Source: Desulfovibrio subterraneus (GTDB lineage Bacteria > Desulfobacterota > Desulfovibrionia > Desulfovibrionales > Desulfovibrionaceae). From it: a stretch of 64,000 nucleotides of DNA. Below the pieces are notes generated by a model. It saw only the letters and a program-made list of their open reading frames with translations. It was not told the DNA's origin and did not search any database. The stretch is from assembly GCF_013340285.1 (NCBI RefSeq), contig NZ_BLVO01000012.1:62001-126000 (forward strand), written 5' to 3'. Below, one piece after another: positions 40,939 to 49,859 of the stretch (within the stretch, counting starts at the first letter, position 1; each line of letters starts with the position of its first letter). Both the position numbers and the translations under genes were made by a program.

Positions 40939-42108
40939 TCAGCTGGCAGCGGCTTCGGCGCGGATGTCATGCATGGTAATGACGGTGTGTTGTCCTTCGG
41001 GCATGGCCTTGCGGAGCAGTTCTGTAATCTCATTGATGAAGTGGGAATTCTCTGTGCAGATGAACACCGCATCGGGTTGCAGCCGGACAAGATCGTCCAG
41101 GCCACGCACGGTATGATCAAGGAAGGGCTTGCCCACCTTCAGCGGATTGCTTTCGACAAATCCAAGAAACCGTTCGTGGCTCAGATTCAGGTGCTCCATC
41201 ATGTAAAGGGCGTACGAACCGGCACCATAGAACATGACGGATTTGCCCTGCGCGAAGAATGCGTCAATTTTTTGTTGCACCCCGTTGCGTATCAGGGCAT
41301 CCCGCGCATCCTTGCGCATCATGTAGTCGCTGATGAGGTCTTTTACTGCGGGGTACTGATTGGAAAGTTCTCGTTTTACTGCCGTAGCATTCGGGCGATA
41401 GATGCTCAGGGCCTTGCGTTCGTCCGGCGGTTCCACGGTTTCAAATCCGCCCGCCTCGCACAGGTTTCTGAGCGTTGCGGGGGTGAAGAAGTTCACGTGT
41501 TCGGGGATGAACACCTCGTCCGAGGTGGGAGAGACGTAGGGAACCAGAACGACCAGATGCCCCTGCGGTGCAAGGATGTTGCGAACTCCCGCGAGAAAGA
41601 CGGATGGATCGGGAACATGCTCCATCACGTTATCCATGATGATGAGGTCGAAGGTGCGGGTGAAGCGGATATCCTGAAACGGCTGGCGCAGTATGGTTAT
41701 TCCCTGCGCCTCAAGCCTGCGGATGTCGATCTCTTCCCGTATCTCCACGCCTGTGCAGTCCGCCCCGTGTTCGCGGAAGACCTCCAGCAGGTTTCCTTCT
41801 CCGCAGCCTATGTCCAGCACGGCGCACTGTTCCGGCAGCGTAATGGCCTGCGTCACTTTTTCAAAGACCTTGCGGGCATGTTCGATGACGCTGCGGTTGT
41901 CTCCCCAGTTGGGGTAGTAGACGTTCTGGTGAATCCGGATGAACTCTTCATCCGTGGGCGTGGGGTGCAGAAAGGAGAAGCCGCAGTTGCTGCATATGCC
42001 CACTGGCATGGTGAAGGTCATGATGCCCCGTTTGGTCACGGAGCGGCGCTGTATGGTGCCGAGATCTTCTATGTCCGGGCTGCCGCAGATGGAGCAGGCT
42101 GGGTGCAT
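40939..42108 (-). CDS. Class I SAM methyltransferase with N-terminal zinc motif and C-terminal domain (sugar C-methyltransferase type)
   Basis: 389 aa from ATG at 42108 (GGAGA in front). N-terminal zinc-ribbon CSICGSPDIEDLG ... CSNCGF, then the methyltransferase core (CAVLDIGCGEGNLLEVFREHG) and a third domain (VMFYGAGSYALYMMEHLNL), the layout of Methyltransf_13/14 sugar C-methyltransferases such as NovU/TylCIII-like proteins. It may methylate a deoxysugar for the glycan made by the neighbouring clusters. The frame is open upstream but starts are poor there. Confidence 0.88.
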   Translation of the reverse strand: MHPACSICGSPDIEDLGTIQRRSVTKRGIMTFTMPVGICSNCGFSFLHPTPTDEEFIRIHQNVYYPNWGDNRSVIEHARKVFEKVTQAITLPEQCAVLDIGCGEGNLLEVFREHGADCTGVEIREEIDIRRLEAQGITILRQPFQDIRFTRTFDLIIMDNVMEHVPDPSVFLAGVRNILAPQGHLVVLVPYVSPTSDEVFIPEHVNFFTPATLRNLCEAGGFETVEPPDERKALSIYRPNATAVKRELSNQYPAVKDLISDYMMRKDARDALIRNGVQQKIDAFFAQGKSVMFYGAGSYALYMMEHLNLSHERFLGFVESNPLKVGKPFLDHTVRGLDDLVRLQPDAVFICTENSHFINEITELLRKAMPEGQHTVITMHDIRAEAAAS

Positions 42109-42428
42109 TGCGGGGTCTCCTTGTATATGGGCTGTTGCAGGTTCGGAACATGCAGCCGGTTGTTTCTGGCAGGCGGTTGCGTCTGAACGTGATGCGTCAT
42201 TGCAATCCACGTGCCTGGCAATCCACGTGCCTGGGATTGCAGAACACTCGCAGAACCTGCACAGCCATGGGCGGTTCCGCATGGGGGTGGTATATCCTCT
42301 TGGAGTAATATTTGCTAATAGGTCTGGAGGGCTGACGATATTCCGTCTGCCCCCTCACCAGCCTGCCGGTTGCCTTTTCTTCCGGCGGCGGGCAATAGTT
42401 TTGAAAATAGTCGTGCCGAGGGGAGTGT
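42109..42428. other. Divergent intergenic region before gmd
   Basis: 320 bp with the repeat/cruciform at 42201-42241. It holds the promoters of both divergent genes, but I could not fix them. No gene seen. Confidence 0.45.
42201..42241. repeat. Tandem 16-bp repeat inside a cruciform
   Basis: CAATCCACGTGCCTGG twice in tandem (42203-42234), bounded by TGCAATCC and GGATTGCA, so the whole can form a stem with 8-bp arms. Confidence 0.8.
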
Positions 42429-43520
42429 ATGTCCAGAAAAGTTGCGTTGATTACGGGAATAACAGGGCAGGACGGTTCGTATCTCGCCCGCCTGCTGCTT
42501 GAAAAGGGCTATGAGGTGCATGGCATAAAGCGTCGTTCCTCACTGTTTAATACCGGCCGCGTTGACGATCTGTATGAAGGGCCTCAGGCACCGGACAGAA
42601 GTTTCTTTCTGCACTACGGCGATATGACCGATTCCTCGAACCTGCTGCGCGTCATGCAGGAAGTGCAGCCGGACGAGGTATACAACCTTGCAGCACAGAG
42701 CCACGTGGCTGTTTCCTTTGAAAGCCCCGAATATACGGCCGACGTGACCGCCATGGGTACTCTGCGCCTGCTTGAAGCCATCCGCATTCTGCGGCTCGAA
42801 TCGAAAACGCGCTTTTATCAGGCATCCACCTCCGAGCTGTTCGGCAAGGTGCAGGAAATTCCCCAGAAGGAAACCACGCCTTTCTATCCCCGCTCGCCCT
42901 ACGCCGTGGCCAAGCTTTATGCCTACTGGATATGCGTGAACTACCGCGAGGCATACGGCATGTTTGCCTGCAACGGCATACTCTTCAACCACGAATCCCC
43001 CGTCCGCGGGGAAACCTTTGTCACCCGCAAGATCACCCGTGCGCTCGCCCGCATCAAGCTGGGCCTGCAGGACAGGCTCTATCTCGGTAACATGAACGCC
43101 CTGCGCGACTGGGGCCACACGCAGGATTATGTGCGCATGCAGTGGCTCATGCTGCAGCAGGACGAACCCAAGGATTATGTCATTGCCACCGGCGTGCAGC
43201 ATTCCGTGCGGGAATTTGTTGAAGCGGCGGCCTCCAAGCTGGATATGCGGCTGGACTGGCGCGGCAGCGGGGTGGACGAAAAGGGCTATGACGCTGATTC
43301 TGGAGCCTGCATCGTTGCCGTTGACCCGCGCTATTACAGGCCCACGGAAGTGGAAACGCTGCTCGGCGACGCCACCCGCGCCAAGGAAGAACTGGGCTGG
43401 GAGCCGGAAATTTCCTTCGACGAAATGGTGGAAGAAATGGCCTCGGAGGATTTACGCGAGGCGCAGCGCGAGAAGCTTTGTCTCGGCAACGGGTTTGAAG
43501 TGCCTTTGTGCCACGAATAA
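42429..43520 (+). CDS. gmd: GDP-mannose 4,6-dehydratase
   Basis: 363 aa, first step from GDP-mannose to GDP-4-keto-6-deoxymannose. NADP motif [31 protein letters not shown], catalytic [10 protein letters not shown] (YxxxK), and [19 protein letters not shown], all classic Gmd. First gene of the long plus-strand cluster; GGGGAGTGT site before ATG. Followed after 15 bp by fcl. Confidence 0.97.
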   Translation: MSRKVALITGITGQDGSYLARLLLEKGYEVHGIKRRSSLFNTGRVDDLYEGPQAPDRSFFLHYGDMTDSSNLLRVMQEVQPDEVYNLAAQSHVAVSFESPEYTADVTAMGTLRLLEAIRILRLESKTRFYQASTSELFGKVQEIPQKETTPFYPRSPYAVAKLYAYWICVNYREAYGMFACNGILFNHESPVRGETFVTRKITRALARIKLGLQDRLYLGNMNALRDWGHTQDYVRMQWLMLQQDEPKDYVIATGVQHSVREFVEAAASKLDMRLDWRGSGVDEKGYDADSGACIVAVDPRYYRPTEVETLLGDATRAKEELGWEPEISFDEMVEEMASEDLREAQREKLCLGNGFEVPLCHE

Positions 43521-43535
43521 TAGCGGAGTTACGAA

Positions 43536-44471
43536 GTGCAATTTTCTGATTCCATTTTTGTAGCGGGTCACAGGGGGCTGGTGGGAGCCGCGCTTGTTCG
43601 CGGGCTTCGCGCTGCCGGTTTCACCAACCTGCTGCTGAGAACCAGCGCGGAACTGGACCTGCGCGAACAGGCTGCTGTGCGTCAGTTCTTTGCCACGGAA
43701 CGTCCGAAATACGTCTTTCTCGCTGCTGCAAAAGTAGGTGGCATATGGGCCAACCAGACCTCCCCGGCAGACTTTATCCGTGACAATCTGCAGATACAGA
43801 CCAACGTGATTGATGCCGCGTATCGTAGCGGTGTGCAAAAGCTGTTGTTTCTCGGATCGTCCTGCATCTATCCCAAGTTTGCCGCGCAGCCCATACGGGA
43901 AGAGAGCCTGCTTTCCGGATCGCTTGAGCCGACCAACGAATTCTATGCCATAGCCAAGATTGCAGGATTGAAAATGTGTGCGGCCTATCGCCGCCAGTAC
44001 GCGTTTGACGCCATAAGCGCCATGCCGACCAACCTGTACGGGCCGGGGGACAATTTCAATCCAGAAACCTCGCACGTCATTCCCGCCCTGCTGCGTAAGT
44101 TCCATGCCGCGAAAATGCATGGGGAAAAAGAGGTTGTCGTGTGGGGGACCGGAGCTCCGAGGCGCGAGTTCCTGCATGTGGATGACCTTGCTTCCGCCTG
44201 CCTGCACCTGATGCAGAACTATTCGGCTGAGGGCTGTGTGAACGTGGGGTGTGGCGAAGATCTTTCCATTCTGGAGCTTGCAGGGCTTGTGGCAGACGTT
44301 ACGGAATTCGGGGGCAGGATTGTTTTTGATGATTCCAGACCGGACGGTACCCCCAGAAAATTGCTTGATACGTCACTGCTGGATTCGCTGGGCTGGGCAC
44401 CTTCCATCCCGCTGCGGCAGGGACTGGAAGAGACGTACCGTTGGTATGCGGAGCATGCCGGAAGCAGTTAA
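43536..44471 (+). CDS. fcl: GDP-L-fucose synthase
   Basis: 311 aa; epimerises and reduces the Gmd product to GDP-L-fucose. [14 protein letters not shown] (NADP loop), [10 protein letters not shown], and [15 protein letters not shown] (YxxxK) are diagnostic. GTG start with a GGAG site. With gmd it supplies fucose (or a close 6-deoxyhexose) for the glycan. Confidence 0.95.
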   Translation: MQFSDSIFVAGHRGLVGAALVRGLRAAGFTNLLLRTSAELDLREQAAVRQFFATERPKYVFLAAAKVGGIWANQTSPADFIRDNLQIQTNVIDAAYRSGVQKLLFLGSSCIYPKFAAQPIREESLLSGSLEPTNEFYAIAKIAGLKMCAAYRRQYAFDAISAMPTNLYGPGDNFNPETSHVIPALLRKFHAAKMHGEKEVVVWGTGAPRREFLHVDDLASACLHLMQNYSAEGCVNVGCGEDLSILELAGLVADVTEFGGRIVFDDSRPDGTPRKLLDTSLLDSLGWAPSIPLRQGLEETYRWYAEHAGSS

Positions 44472-44495
44472 CCCCTGAGGTGGCGGAGAATTATT

Positions 44496-45197
44496 ATGCA
44501 TCAGAAAGCCAAGGTGCTTGCCGTCATTCCGGCCCGTGGCGGCTCAAAGGGGCTGCCCGGCAAGAACATCAGGGAACTGTGCGGATTGCCGCTCATCGGC
44601 TATTCCATCCGCGTGGCCCTGAGTGCCCGTAATATCGACCGCGTCATCGTTTCCACAGACAGCGAGGAAATTGCCGCAGTGGCGCGCAGCCTCGGTGCTG
44701 AGGTGCCCTTTTTGCGGCCGCCTTCTCTTGCAGGCGATGCATCGCTGATAAGCGAGGCGGTCTTTCATGTTCTCGATGCCCTGCGCGAAGAGGGCTATCA
44801 TCCCGATGCCGTGGTGGAACTCTATCCCACCCATCCCTTCAGAACGGTCCCCCTTGTGGATGAACTGGCAGTAAAGCTGTGCGAGGGCTATTCCCCGGTC
44901 AATACCGTGCGCCGCATTGTGCATGATCCGCTTTCCGTGATGCTGCGGCGTGCGGATGGAACGGTGTTTCCCGTCCAGAAGACTTCCGAGGCGCCGGAGG
45001 AGGCACGCAGGCATTACTACAGAAAATATGGGTTGTTTGCGGGGCGCAATCGTACTTCGGTGGACAATCCCTATTTCAAGGTGGTCAACGATCCGGTTTC
45101 TCTCATCGACATCGATACCCTGAGCGACTTCCGGCTCGCCGAACATGTTATCGGCAACGGATTGTTCGATTTTCAACTTGATCCGGAGATCTCATGA
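44496..45197 (+). CDS. Cytidylyltransferase for a nonulosonic-type sugar (NeuA-like)
   Basis: 233 aa. N-terminal VIPARGGSKGLPGKNIRELCGLPLIGYSI is the NeuA/PseF/LegF signature; IVSTDSEEIAAVARSLGAEVPFLRP and LYPTHPFRT follow. It would activate an acidic sugar such as Neu5Ac, legionaminic or pseudaminic acid with CMP. It overlaps the next gene by 4 bp. Confidence 0.9.
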   Translation: MHQKAKVLAVIPARGGSKGLPGKNIRELCGLPLIGYSIRVALSARNIDRVIVSTDSEEIAAVARSLGAEVPFLRPPSLAGDASLISEAVFHVLDALREEGYHPDAVVELYPTHPFRTVPLVDELAVKLCEGYSPVNTVRRIVHDPLSVMLRRADGTVFPVQKTSEAPEEARRHYYRKYGLFAGRNRTSVDNPYFKVVNDPVSLIDIDTLSDFRLAEHVIGNGLFDFQLDPEIS

Positions 45198-46594
45198 TTC
45201 TCGTTTTTCCCATTTATCTGGGTAAACAGAAGGCCTTGTGGTGCAGCGATGCCGGAAGGGCCATTCTGTCCGCCCGTCTGTATGCGGCTCTTCGGGTTGA
45301 GGGAGTGGATCAGGTTGTCGTGGTAACGGATGAACCCGATGTGCTGCACGATGTGTGGCCGCCGGATGCTGCCGGAGTGCGTTGCATCGTCCGGGAAGCA
45401 AACAGGGAAAGGGAGATTTCACGCTTTCTGCCCTATGGCACGCGGGCCGCTCTTGATGCCGTGCAGGCAATGGCGGATGAGGCGGATATGCCCGTTATGG
45501 TGGCCGATTTTCGGTGTCCGTTCATAACTTCTGACGATGTGTCGTCGGCACAGGGCGAGTTTGCCGCTTCCGGTCGTGCTTCCATGGTTTCGGTAACCGC
45601 GCTGCGGGATAATCCCTGCCAGCTTGAAGGGTACTATACTGTCGCAGACGTGGGCATGGTGCACATATTCGAGCCAGCCGAATCCGGCGATGCCGTATTG
45701 CAGTCAGCCGGAGTGCTTGCGCATCTGCCAGCTTCGTGGTCCGGCCGCCATGTCACCCGTCCATTCCCGTTTGACTGGGCCGCCAGAGGTATCGCGGCGG
45801 AAAGCAGGGAAGAGAGCGGGGCGGTGTTGTTCAGACGCAGCCATGTTACCGACAGAACGGTAGAATACCTTTCGTACAATGAACACCAAACGGCAGAAAT
45901 TTCCGAGGCGCCAGCCTGTCTGTGGCTGTATGAATCGGAACAGCAGGCGCGGATTGTGGCCTCGTCTATGGGGCATTTCCGGCAGGAGGTTCCGCCGTTG
46001 CTTCCGGCAGGAACCGAGCTCGCGGGGGGCTGCGTGCGTCGGGGCGGGGCAGCTGTGCCGTATCGTCTTTTCCGTCTTCCCGACGGAAGATGGTGCCTGT
46101 ATGCCAGTACGGATATGGGAAACGACAGGCTTCATCTGGTACCCGTCTGCGGCGCAGGCCGGCGTGAAGACACCAGCCCCGTTGCGGAAGGCTTCATGGA
46201 AGGCGGCAGATCCTTTGTGTTTGAATGCAGTGCAGATGGTGTAGACGGATTCGCATTCTGGTTCCTCAAGGAAGTGGGAGATCAGGGCGGATATGACCTG
46301 CGTCTGGATTACCCCGGAGAAGGGGGCCTGTGGCATACCGAAAAAGGGTCCGGCCGAAAGCTCACGCTGACAACGGGAGAGCACATATCCGGCCGGCAGC
46401 TGTTTCCCGATGTGTATGCCCCCATGAGCTGTCTTGGTATCCTTTCTGCATGTTCCTATGAGACATATGATAGCGAATTGGCTCAAGGAATGTGTCTGGG
46501 TTGGGTACTGCCTCTGGAAAGGTCGCTGCGCATTGCTTCTGAATTTGACATGCTGGTTTTCAAGAGCATGTCAGAAGGGTGCAATTGCATCTGA
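45194..46594 (+). CDS. Unassigned protein with degenerate cytidylyltransferase-like N-terminus
   Basis: 466 aa. Residues 1 to about 190 have the layout of a nucleotidyltransferase (VDQVVVVTDEPDVLHDV; PVMVADFRCPFITSDDV as a DxxxPF-type acceptor motif) but the N-terminal pyrophosphate loop is replaced by LVFPIYLGKQKALWC, so it is probably inactive or altered. The remaining roughly 270 residues show no family I recognise and are rich in aromatic residues, Gly and Cys (ends GCNCI). It overlaps the NeuA-like gene by 4 bp, so its product probably works with it. Followed by a 201-bp gap. Confidence 0.7.
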   Translation: MILVFPIYLGKQKALWCSDAGRAILSARLYAALRVEGVDQVVVVTDEPDVLHDVWPPDAAGVRCIVREANREREISRFLPYGTRAALDAVQAMADEADMPVMVADFRCPFITSDDVSSAQGEFAASGRASMVSVTALRDNPCQLEGYYTVADVGMVHIFEPAESGDAVLQSAGVLAHLPASWSGRHVTRPFPFDWAARGIAAESREESGAVLFRRSHVTDRTVEYLSYNEHQTAEISEAPACLWLYESEQQARIVASSMGHFRQEVPPLLPAGTELAGGCVRRGGAAVPYRLFRLPDGRWCLYASTDMGNDRLHLVPVCGAGRREDTSPVAEGFMEGGRSFVFECSADGVDGFAFWFLKEVGDQGGYDLRLDYPGEGGLWHTEKGSGRKLTLTTGEHISGRQLFPDVYAPMSCLGILSACSYETYDSELAQGMCLGWVLPLERSLRIASEFDMLVFKSMSEGCNCI

Positions 46595-46712
46595 TTCTGT
46601 TCCTTACAGATTTCCCCACCCCCTCATCGCCTTCAAAAAGGTGATGCACCCCCCTTGCCAAAGACCTCGTCCGATCAGGGTGAGTTCTCTAAATCTTCAG
46701 TGAGTAAACGTG

Positions 46713-46755
46713 GTTATTGACCGAACGGTCTTGACCCATATCGTGAGATGTGTTT
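46713..46755 (+). promoter_or_regulatory. Possible internal promoter before the NHL protein gene
   Basis: TTGACC-N17-TTTGAT is a fair sigma-70 match, and a GACCG-AA-CGGTC inverted repeat overlaps its upstream side. The gap of 201 bp is the largest inside the cluster. Confidence 0.35.
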
Positions 46756-46795
46756 TGATCACTTTGTTGCTAAACATTTTTTCGAGGGGACCGAT

Positions 46796-48124
46796 ATGAA
46801 GGCTGAGGTAGCCATGTCAGATTATCCGCTCGAAAGAACAGATGGCCCATCCGGCCCGTTGGTGTCGTCCTTGGCGTTATGCCTTGGTGACGTCGGGGAG
46901 CATTGCATGCAACAGGCTGTCAAAAATACGACGGACTCCTACTCCCGCAACATCACACGACGATATCGCGGAGCATTGCGGTATATGGCCGATGCTCTTG
47001 AAGATCATGCTGTTTTCTTGCACGTGCTCTCCGGTTTGCCGCAGGCCACGCAGCAGATGCATTCTGCATTGTCTGACGGGGTGCGCAGGCGCGTGACCGG
47101 CCTGCAGACCGAGATGAACGAGCATTTGCCGGAATCCATGATGTTCAGGCACATGGCGCTGCTGCAGGGGGCTCTTGAGCGTGACGATGCCGCCATGCTT
47201 GAGTATGCCATGGGCGAGTTGCTCTGCCATGCCCCTGATGACGGGACTGTGGCCGCTGCCTGTGCCGCAGTTGAAGGCTCCGGAACAGCCGCAACGTCTG
47301 CGGCATTGCTTGCCCGCTATCGTTTTGCACCACAGGCCCGTCTGGATTGCTCTGAAGGGGCCGTTCCCATGGCCCTGCACCATCGTTCTTCCAACAATGT
47401 GCTGTATGTTGCTGATTTCAGAAATCACCTCATCCGGCGGTATGCAGAGAACGGCGAAATTATGGCTCCCCTTGCGCTGGGTTGCACACTGCCGCACGAC
47501 CTGTTCGCCGATGAGCAGGGTGGCTTGTGGGTATGCGATTTCGGCAACAACCGCCTCCTTCGTCTGGGGCAGGACGATGCCGTTGACCGGGTAATCGAAC
47601 TGAATCCCTTCTGCACCGGAATCCATCAGGGCGCCGGAGTCCGTTCCGGCTGCACTATAGGCTCCACGGTGCATCTCGTGCTTGCGAACGAAAAGACCAA
47701 GGCCCGCTTCAGGGCAATGCTTGATCTGGATGAAGCGGAGCCGCAGCTTCAGTTTGTGCAGCGTAAAGGTTCAATCCAGCCTCTGCGCCTTTTCAGGGGG
47801 GATAACGATCTGTTCATGTTCGGCTGGCCCGGCGCGGAGGCAGGGCGTATCCATGCCGGTCGCCGTGTTCCGGTGGCAAAGGGATATCTCCATCCCCAGG
47901 TGCGCGGCTTGGTTGCTGTCGGGGGATACCGATATCTTCTGGCGCAGAATCAGGTGATCAAGCTGGACGAAAACGGCGTTCAGGTTTTTGCCTATTCGCT
48001 GGAAAAAGTGCTCGGCATATCGGGTTGTTCCGCCCTGTCCATGGCAGCGGGCCGGTGGGGCGGGAATGACGCGCTCTTTGTTTCCGACGCCATTTCAGGC
48101 AACATTTTTGTGTTTGCGATATAG
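46796..48124 (+). CDS. NHL-repeat-like protein of unknown role
   Basis: 442 aa from ATG at 46796 (GAGGGGACC in front). A helical N-terminal region (residues 1 to about 190) is followed by a propeller of NHL-like strands: NNVLYVADFRNHLIRRYAENGEIM, GGLWVCDFGNNRLLRLGQ, and a last blade NDALFVSDAISGNIFVFAI. No signal peptide. It lies inside the sugar cluster and may be a scaffold for other enzymes; function unknown. Confidence 0.75.
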   Translation: MKAEVAMSDYPLERTDGPSGPLVSSLALCLGDVGEHCMQQAVKNTTDSYSRNITRRYRGALRYMADALEDHAVFLHVLSGLPQATQQMHSALSDGVRRRVTGLQTEMNEHLPESMMFRHMALLQGALERDDAAMLEYAMGELLCHAPDDGTVAAACAAVEGSGTAATSAALLARYRFAPQARLDCSEGAVPMALHHRSSNNVLYVADFRNHLIRRYAENGEIMAPLALGCTLPHDLFADEQGGLWVCDFGNNRLLRLGQDDAVDRVIELNPFCTGIHQGAGVRSGCTIGSTVHLVLANEKTKARFRAMLDLDEAEPQLQFVQRKGSIQPLRLFRGDNDLFMFGWPGAEAGRIHAGRRVPVAKGYLHPQVRGLVAVGGYRYLLAQNQVIKLDENGVQVFAYSLEKVLGISGCSALSMAAGRWGGNDALFVSDAISGNIFVFAI

Positions 48125-48133
48125 GGGACGACT

Positions 48134-48820
48134 GTGCACACCGGCATCATAGTTCAATGCAGGATGAGTTCCTCAAGGTTTCCCGGCAAGGTGCTGCACA
48201 AGGTGCACGGCAAGCCCATGCTGCAGTATACCCTTGAGCGCCTCACCCGTTGCTGCGGCGGAATGCTGGTGGTCTCCACCTCGGATCGTGCCGAAGATGA
48301 AGCCGTTGTGCGCTTTTGCGAATCGCTGGAAATTCCCTGTCATACAGGGCCGCTGGAAAACGTGGCATTGCGCTTTGCCCGCACCGTGGAACATTTCGGG
48401 TTCGACAGTTTTGTGCGGATATGCGGAGACAGTCCGCTCATGGACTTCCGGCTGGTAGACAGGGCCATGACCATATTCGAGGCCGGCGGCGTGCGTATGG
48501 TTTCCAACGTGATAAGGCGCACCTTCCCCAAGGGGCAGTCGGTTGAAATGCTTGATGCACAATTTTTTCTGAACCATGTGGACCGCATGGTGAGTACTGC
48601 CGAGCAGGAGCACGTTACGCCGTATTGCTACACCCATCTGCCGCCTTCGGATATTGCCTCCTTTGAATCGGGCGGCGAGTGGGGTGATGTGCAGCAGTCC
48701 GTGGATACCGTGGACGACATGAACAGTTTCGGCAGCCTGATCGCTGCCATGCGGCGGCCTCATTGGGAATACGGCTATGCGGATATTCTGGCCATGCAGG
48801 GATACTCGGTGCACGCATGA
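48134..48820 (+). CDS. SpsF/PseF-like cytidylyltransferase
   Basis: 228 aa. IIVQCRMSSSRFPGKVLHKVHGKPMLQYTLERL is the SpsF variant of the nucleotidyltransferase signature; VRICGDSPLMDFRLVD is the acceptor motif. GTG start with GGGGAC in front. The product would be a CMP-activated sugar distinct from, or the same as, that of the NeuA-like protein. Overlaps the oxidoreductase gene by 4 bp. Confidence 0.88.
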   Translation: MHTGIIVQCRMSSSRFPGKVLHKVHGKPMLQYTLERLTRCCGGMLVVSTSDRAEDEAVVRFCESLEIPCHTGPLENVALRFARTVEHFGFDSFVRICGDSPLMDFRLVDRAMTIFEAGGVRMVSNVIRRTFPKGQSVEMLDAQFFLNHVDRMVSTAEQEHVTPYCYTHLPPSDIASFESGGEWGDVQQSVDTVDDMNSFGSLIAAMRRPHWEYGYADILAMQGYSVHA

Positions 48821-49830
48821 AAACACTGGGTGTCGGCATAATCGGCCTGGGTATCGGCCGTGCGCACGCTGCGGCTTTTGCCGCCAACAGGCACTGCGAA
48901 CTGCGGGTGCTGTGCGATTTTTCCGCAGAGAAACTGCAGGAAGCGGCAACGGCCTTTCCCGCTGCGCGTCTGACGGACGATGCCCGAAGCGTGCTGGATG
49001 ATCCTGCCGTGGATATTGTGGTGGTCGCATCCCATGACGACGATCATCACAGGCAGGTCGTGGCCGCACTGGAAGGCGGAAAGCATGTGCTGGCCGAAAA
49101 GCCCCTCTGCCTGCACGAAGCCGAGGCCCGCGATATTTACGCCATGCTTGCCAAGCACCCCGGCCTGCGGCTGACATCCAACCTCAGCCTGCGCACCTGC
49201 CCCCGGTTTGCCGTGGTGCGCGACAGGGTGCGCTCCGGCAGCATGGGGCAGCTCTACAGCATGGACGGCGAATACCTTTGGGGCCGCAAGCATAAGCTGA
49301 CCAACGGCTGGCGGACGGATATGCCCTTTTATTCCATCATCCACGGGGCAGCCGTGCATATGGTTGACCTTATTATGTGGATTCGGGGTGACAGGCCGGT
49401 CGAGGTACATGCGTGGGGCAACCGCATCTGTACGCAGGACAGCGCCCTTCGTGCCAACGATTTTGCCGTTCTGACCATGCGTTTTGACGATGGCTGCATC
49501 GCCCGTGTTGCCGCAAACGGGGGCTGTGTGCATCCGCATTTTCATGCCCTGACGGTGTTCGGAACGGATATGACGTTCCGGCATACCCCCGGCGGAGCCG
49601 AATGGGTGATGCGCAGGAACGGGGAAGAAGAGGCTGTTCCCTGCACGGAGGCATATCCCGCGCGGGAGGAAAGGCCGCTGCTGGTAGACAGCTTTGTGCA
49701 GGCAATTGTTGCTCCGGGCTCCCCCATGCTGGTCGGCGAGGCCGATGTTTTTGATGTTATGTCGGTATGCTACGCAGCGGAAGAATCCATGCGGACCGGG
49801 CGTGCCACGACCATTCGATATTTTGATTGA
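48817..49830 (+). CDS. Gfo/Idh/MocA family sugar oxidoreductase
   Basis: 337 aa from ATG at 48817 (ATGA overlap). NAD-binding VGIIGLGIGRAHAAAF, then HVLAEKPLCLHEAEARD with the catalytic Lys, and HGAAVHMVDLIMWI. Would oxidise or reduce a hydroxyl of a nucleotide or free sugar. Substrate cannot be read; next to an aminotransferase this often makes the keto sugar. Confidence 0.88.
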   Translation: MKTLGVGIIGLGIGRAHAAAFAANRHCELRVLCDFSAEKLQEAATAFPAARLTDDARSVLDDPAVDIVVVASHDDDHHRQVVAALEGGKHVLAEKPLCLHEAEARDIYAMLAKHPGLRLTSNLSLRTCPRFAVVRDRVRSGSMGQLYSMDGEYLWGRKHKLTNGWRTDMPFYSIIHGAAVHMVDLIMWIRGDRPVEVHAWGNRICTQDSALRANDFAVLTMRFDDGCIARVAANGGCVHPHFHALTVFGTDMTFRHTPGGAEWVMRRNGEEEAVPCTEAYPAREERPLLVDSFVQAIVAPGSPMLVGEADVFDVMSVCYAAEESMRTGRATTIRYFD

Positions 49831-49859
49831 GCAATCCCTAATTCTGGAGAGGCTTGCAT

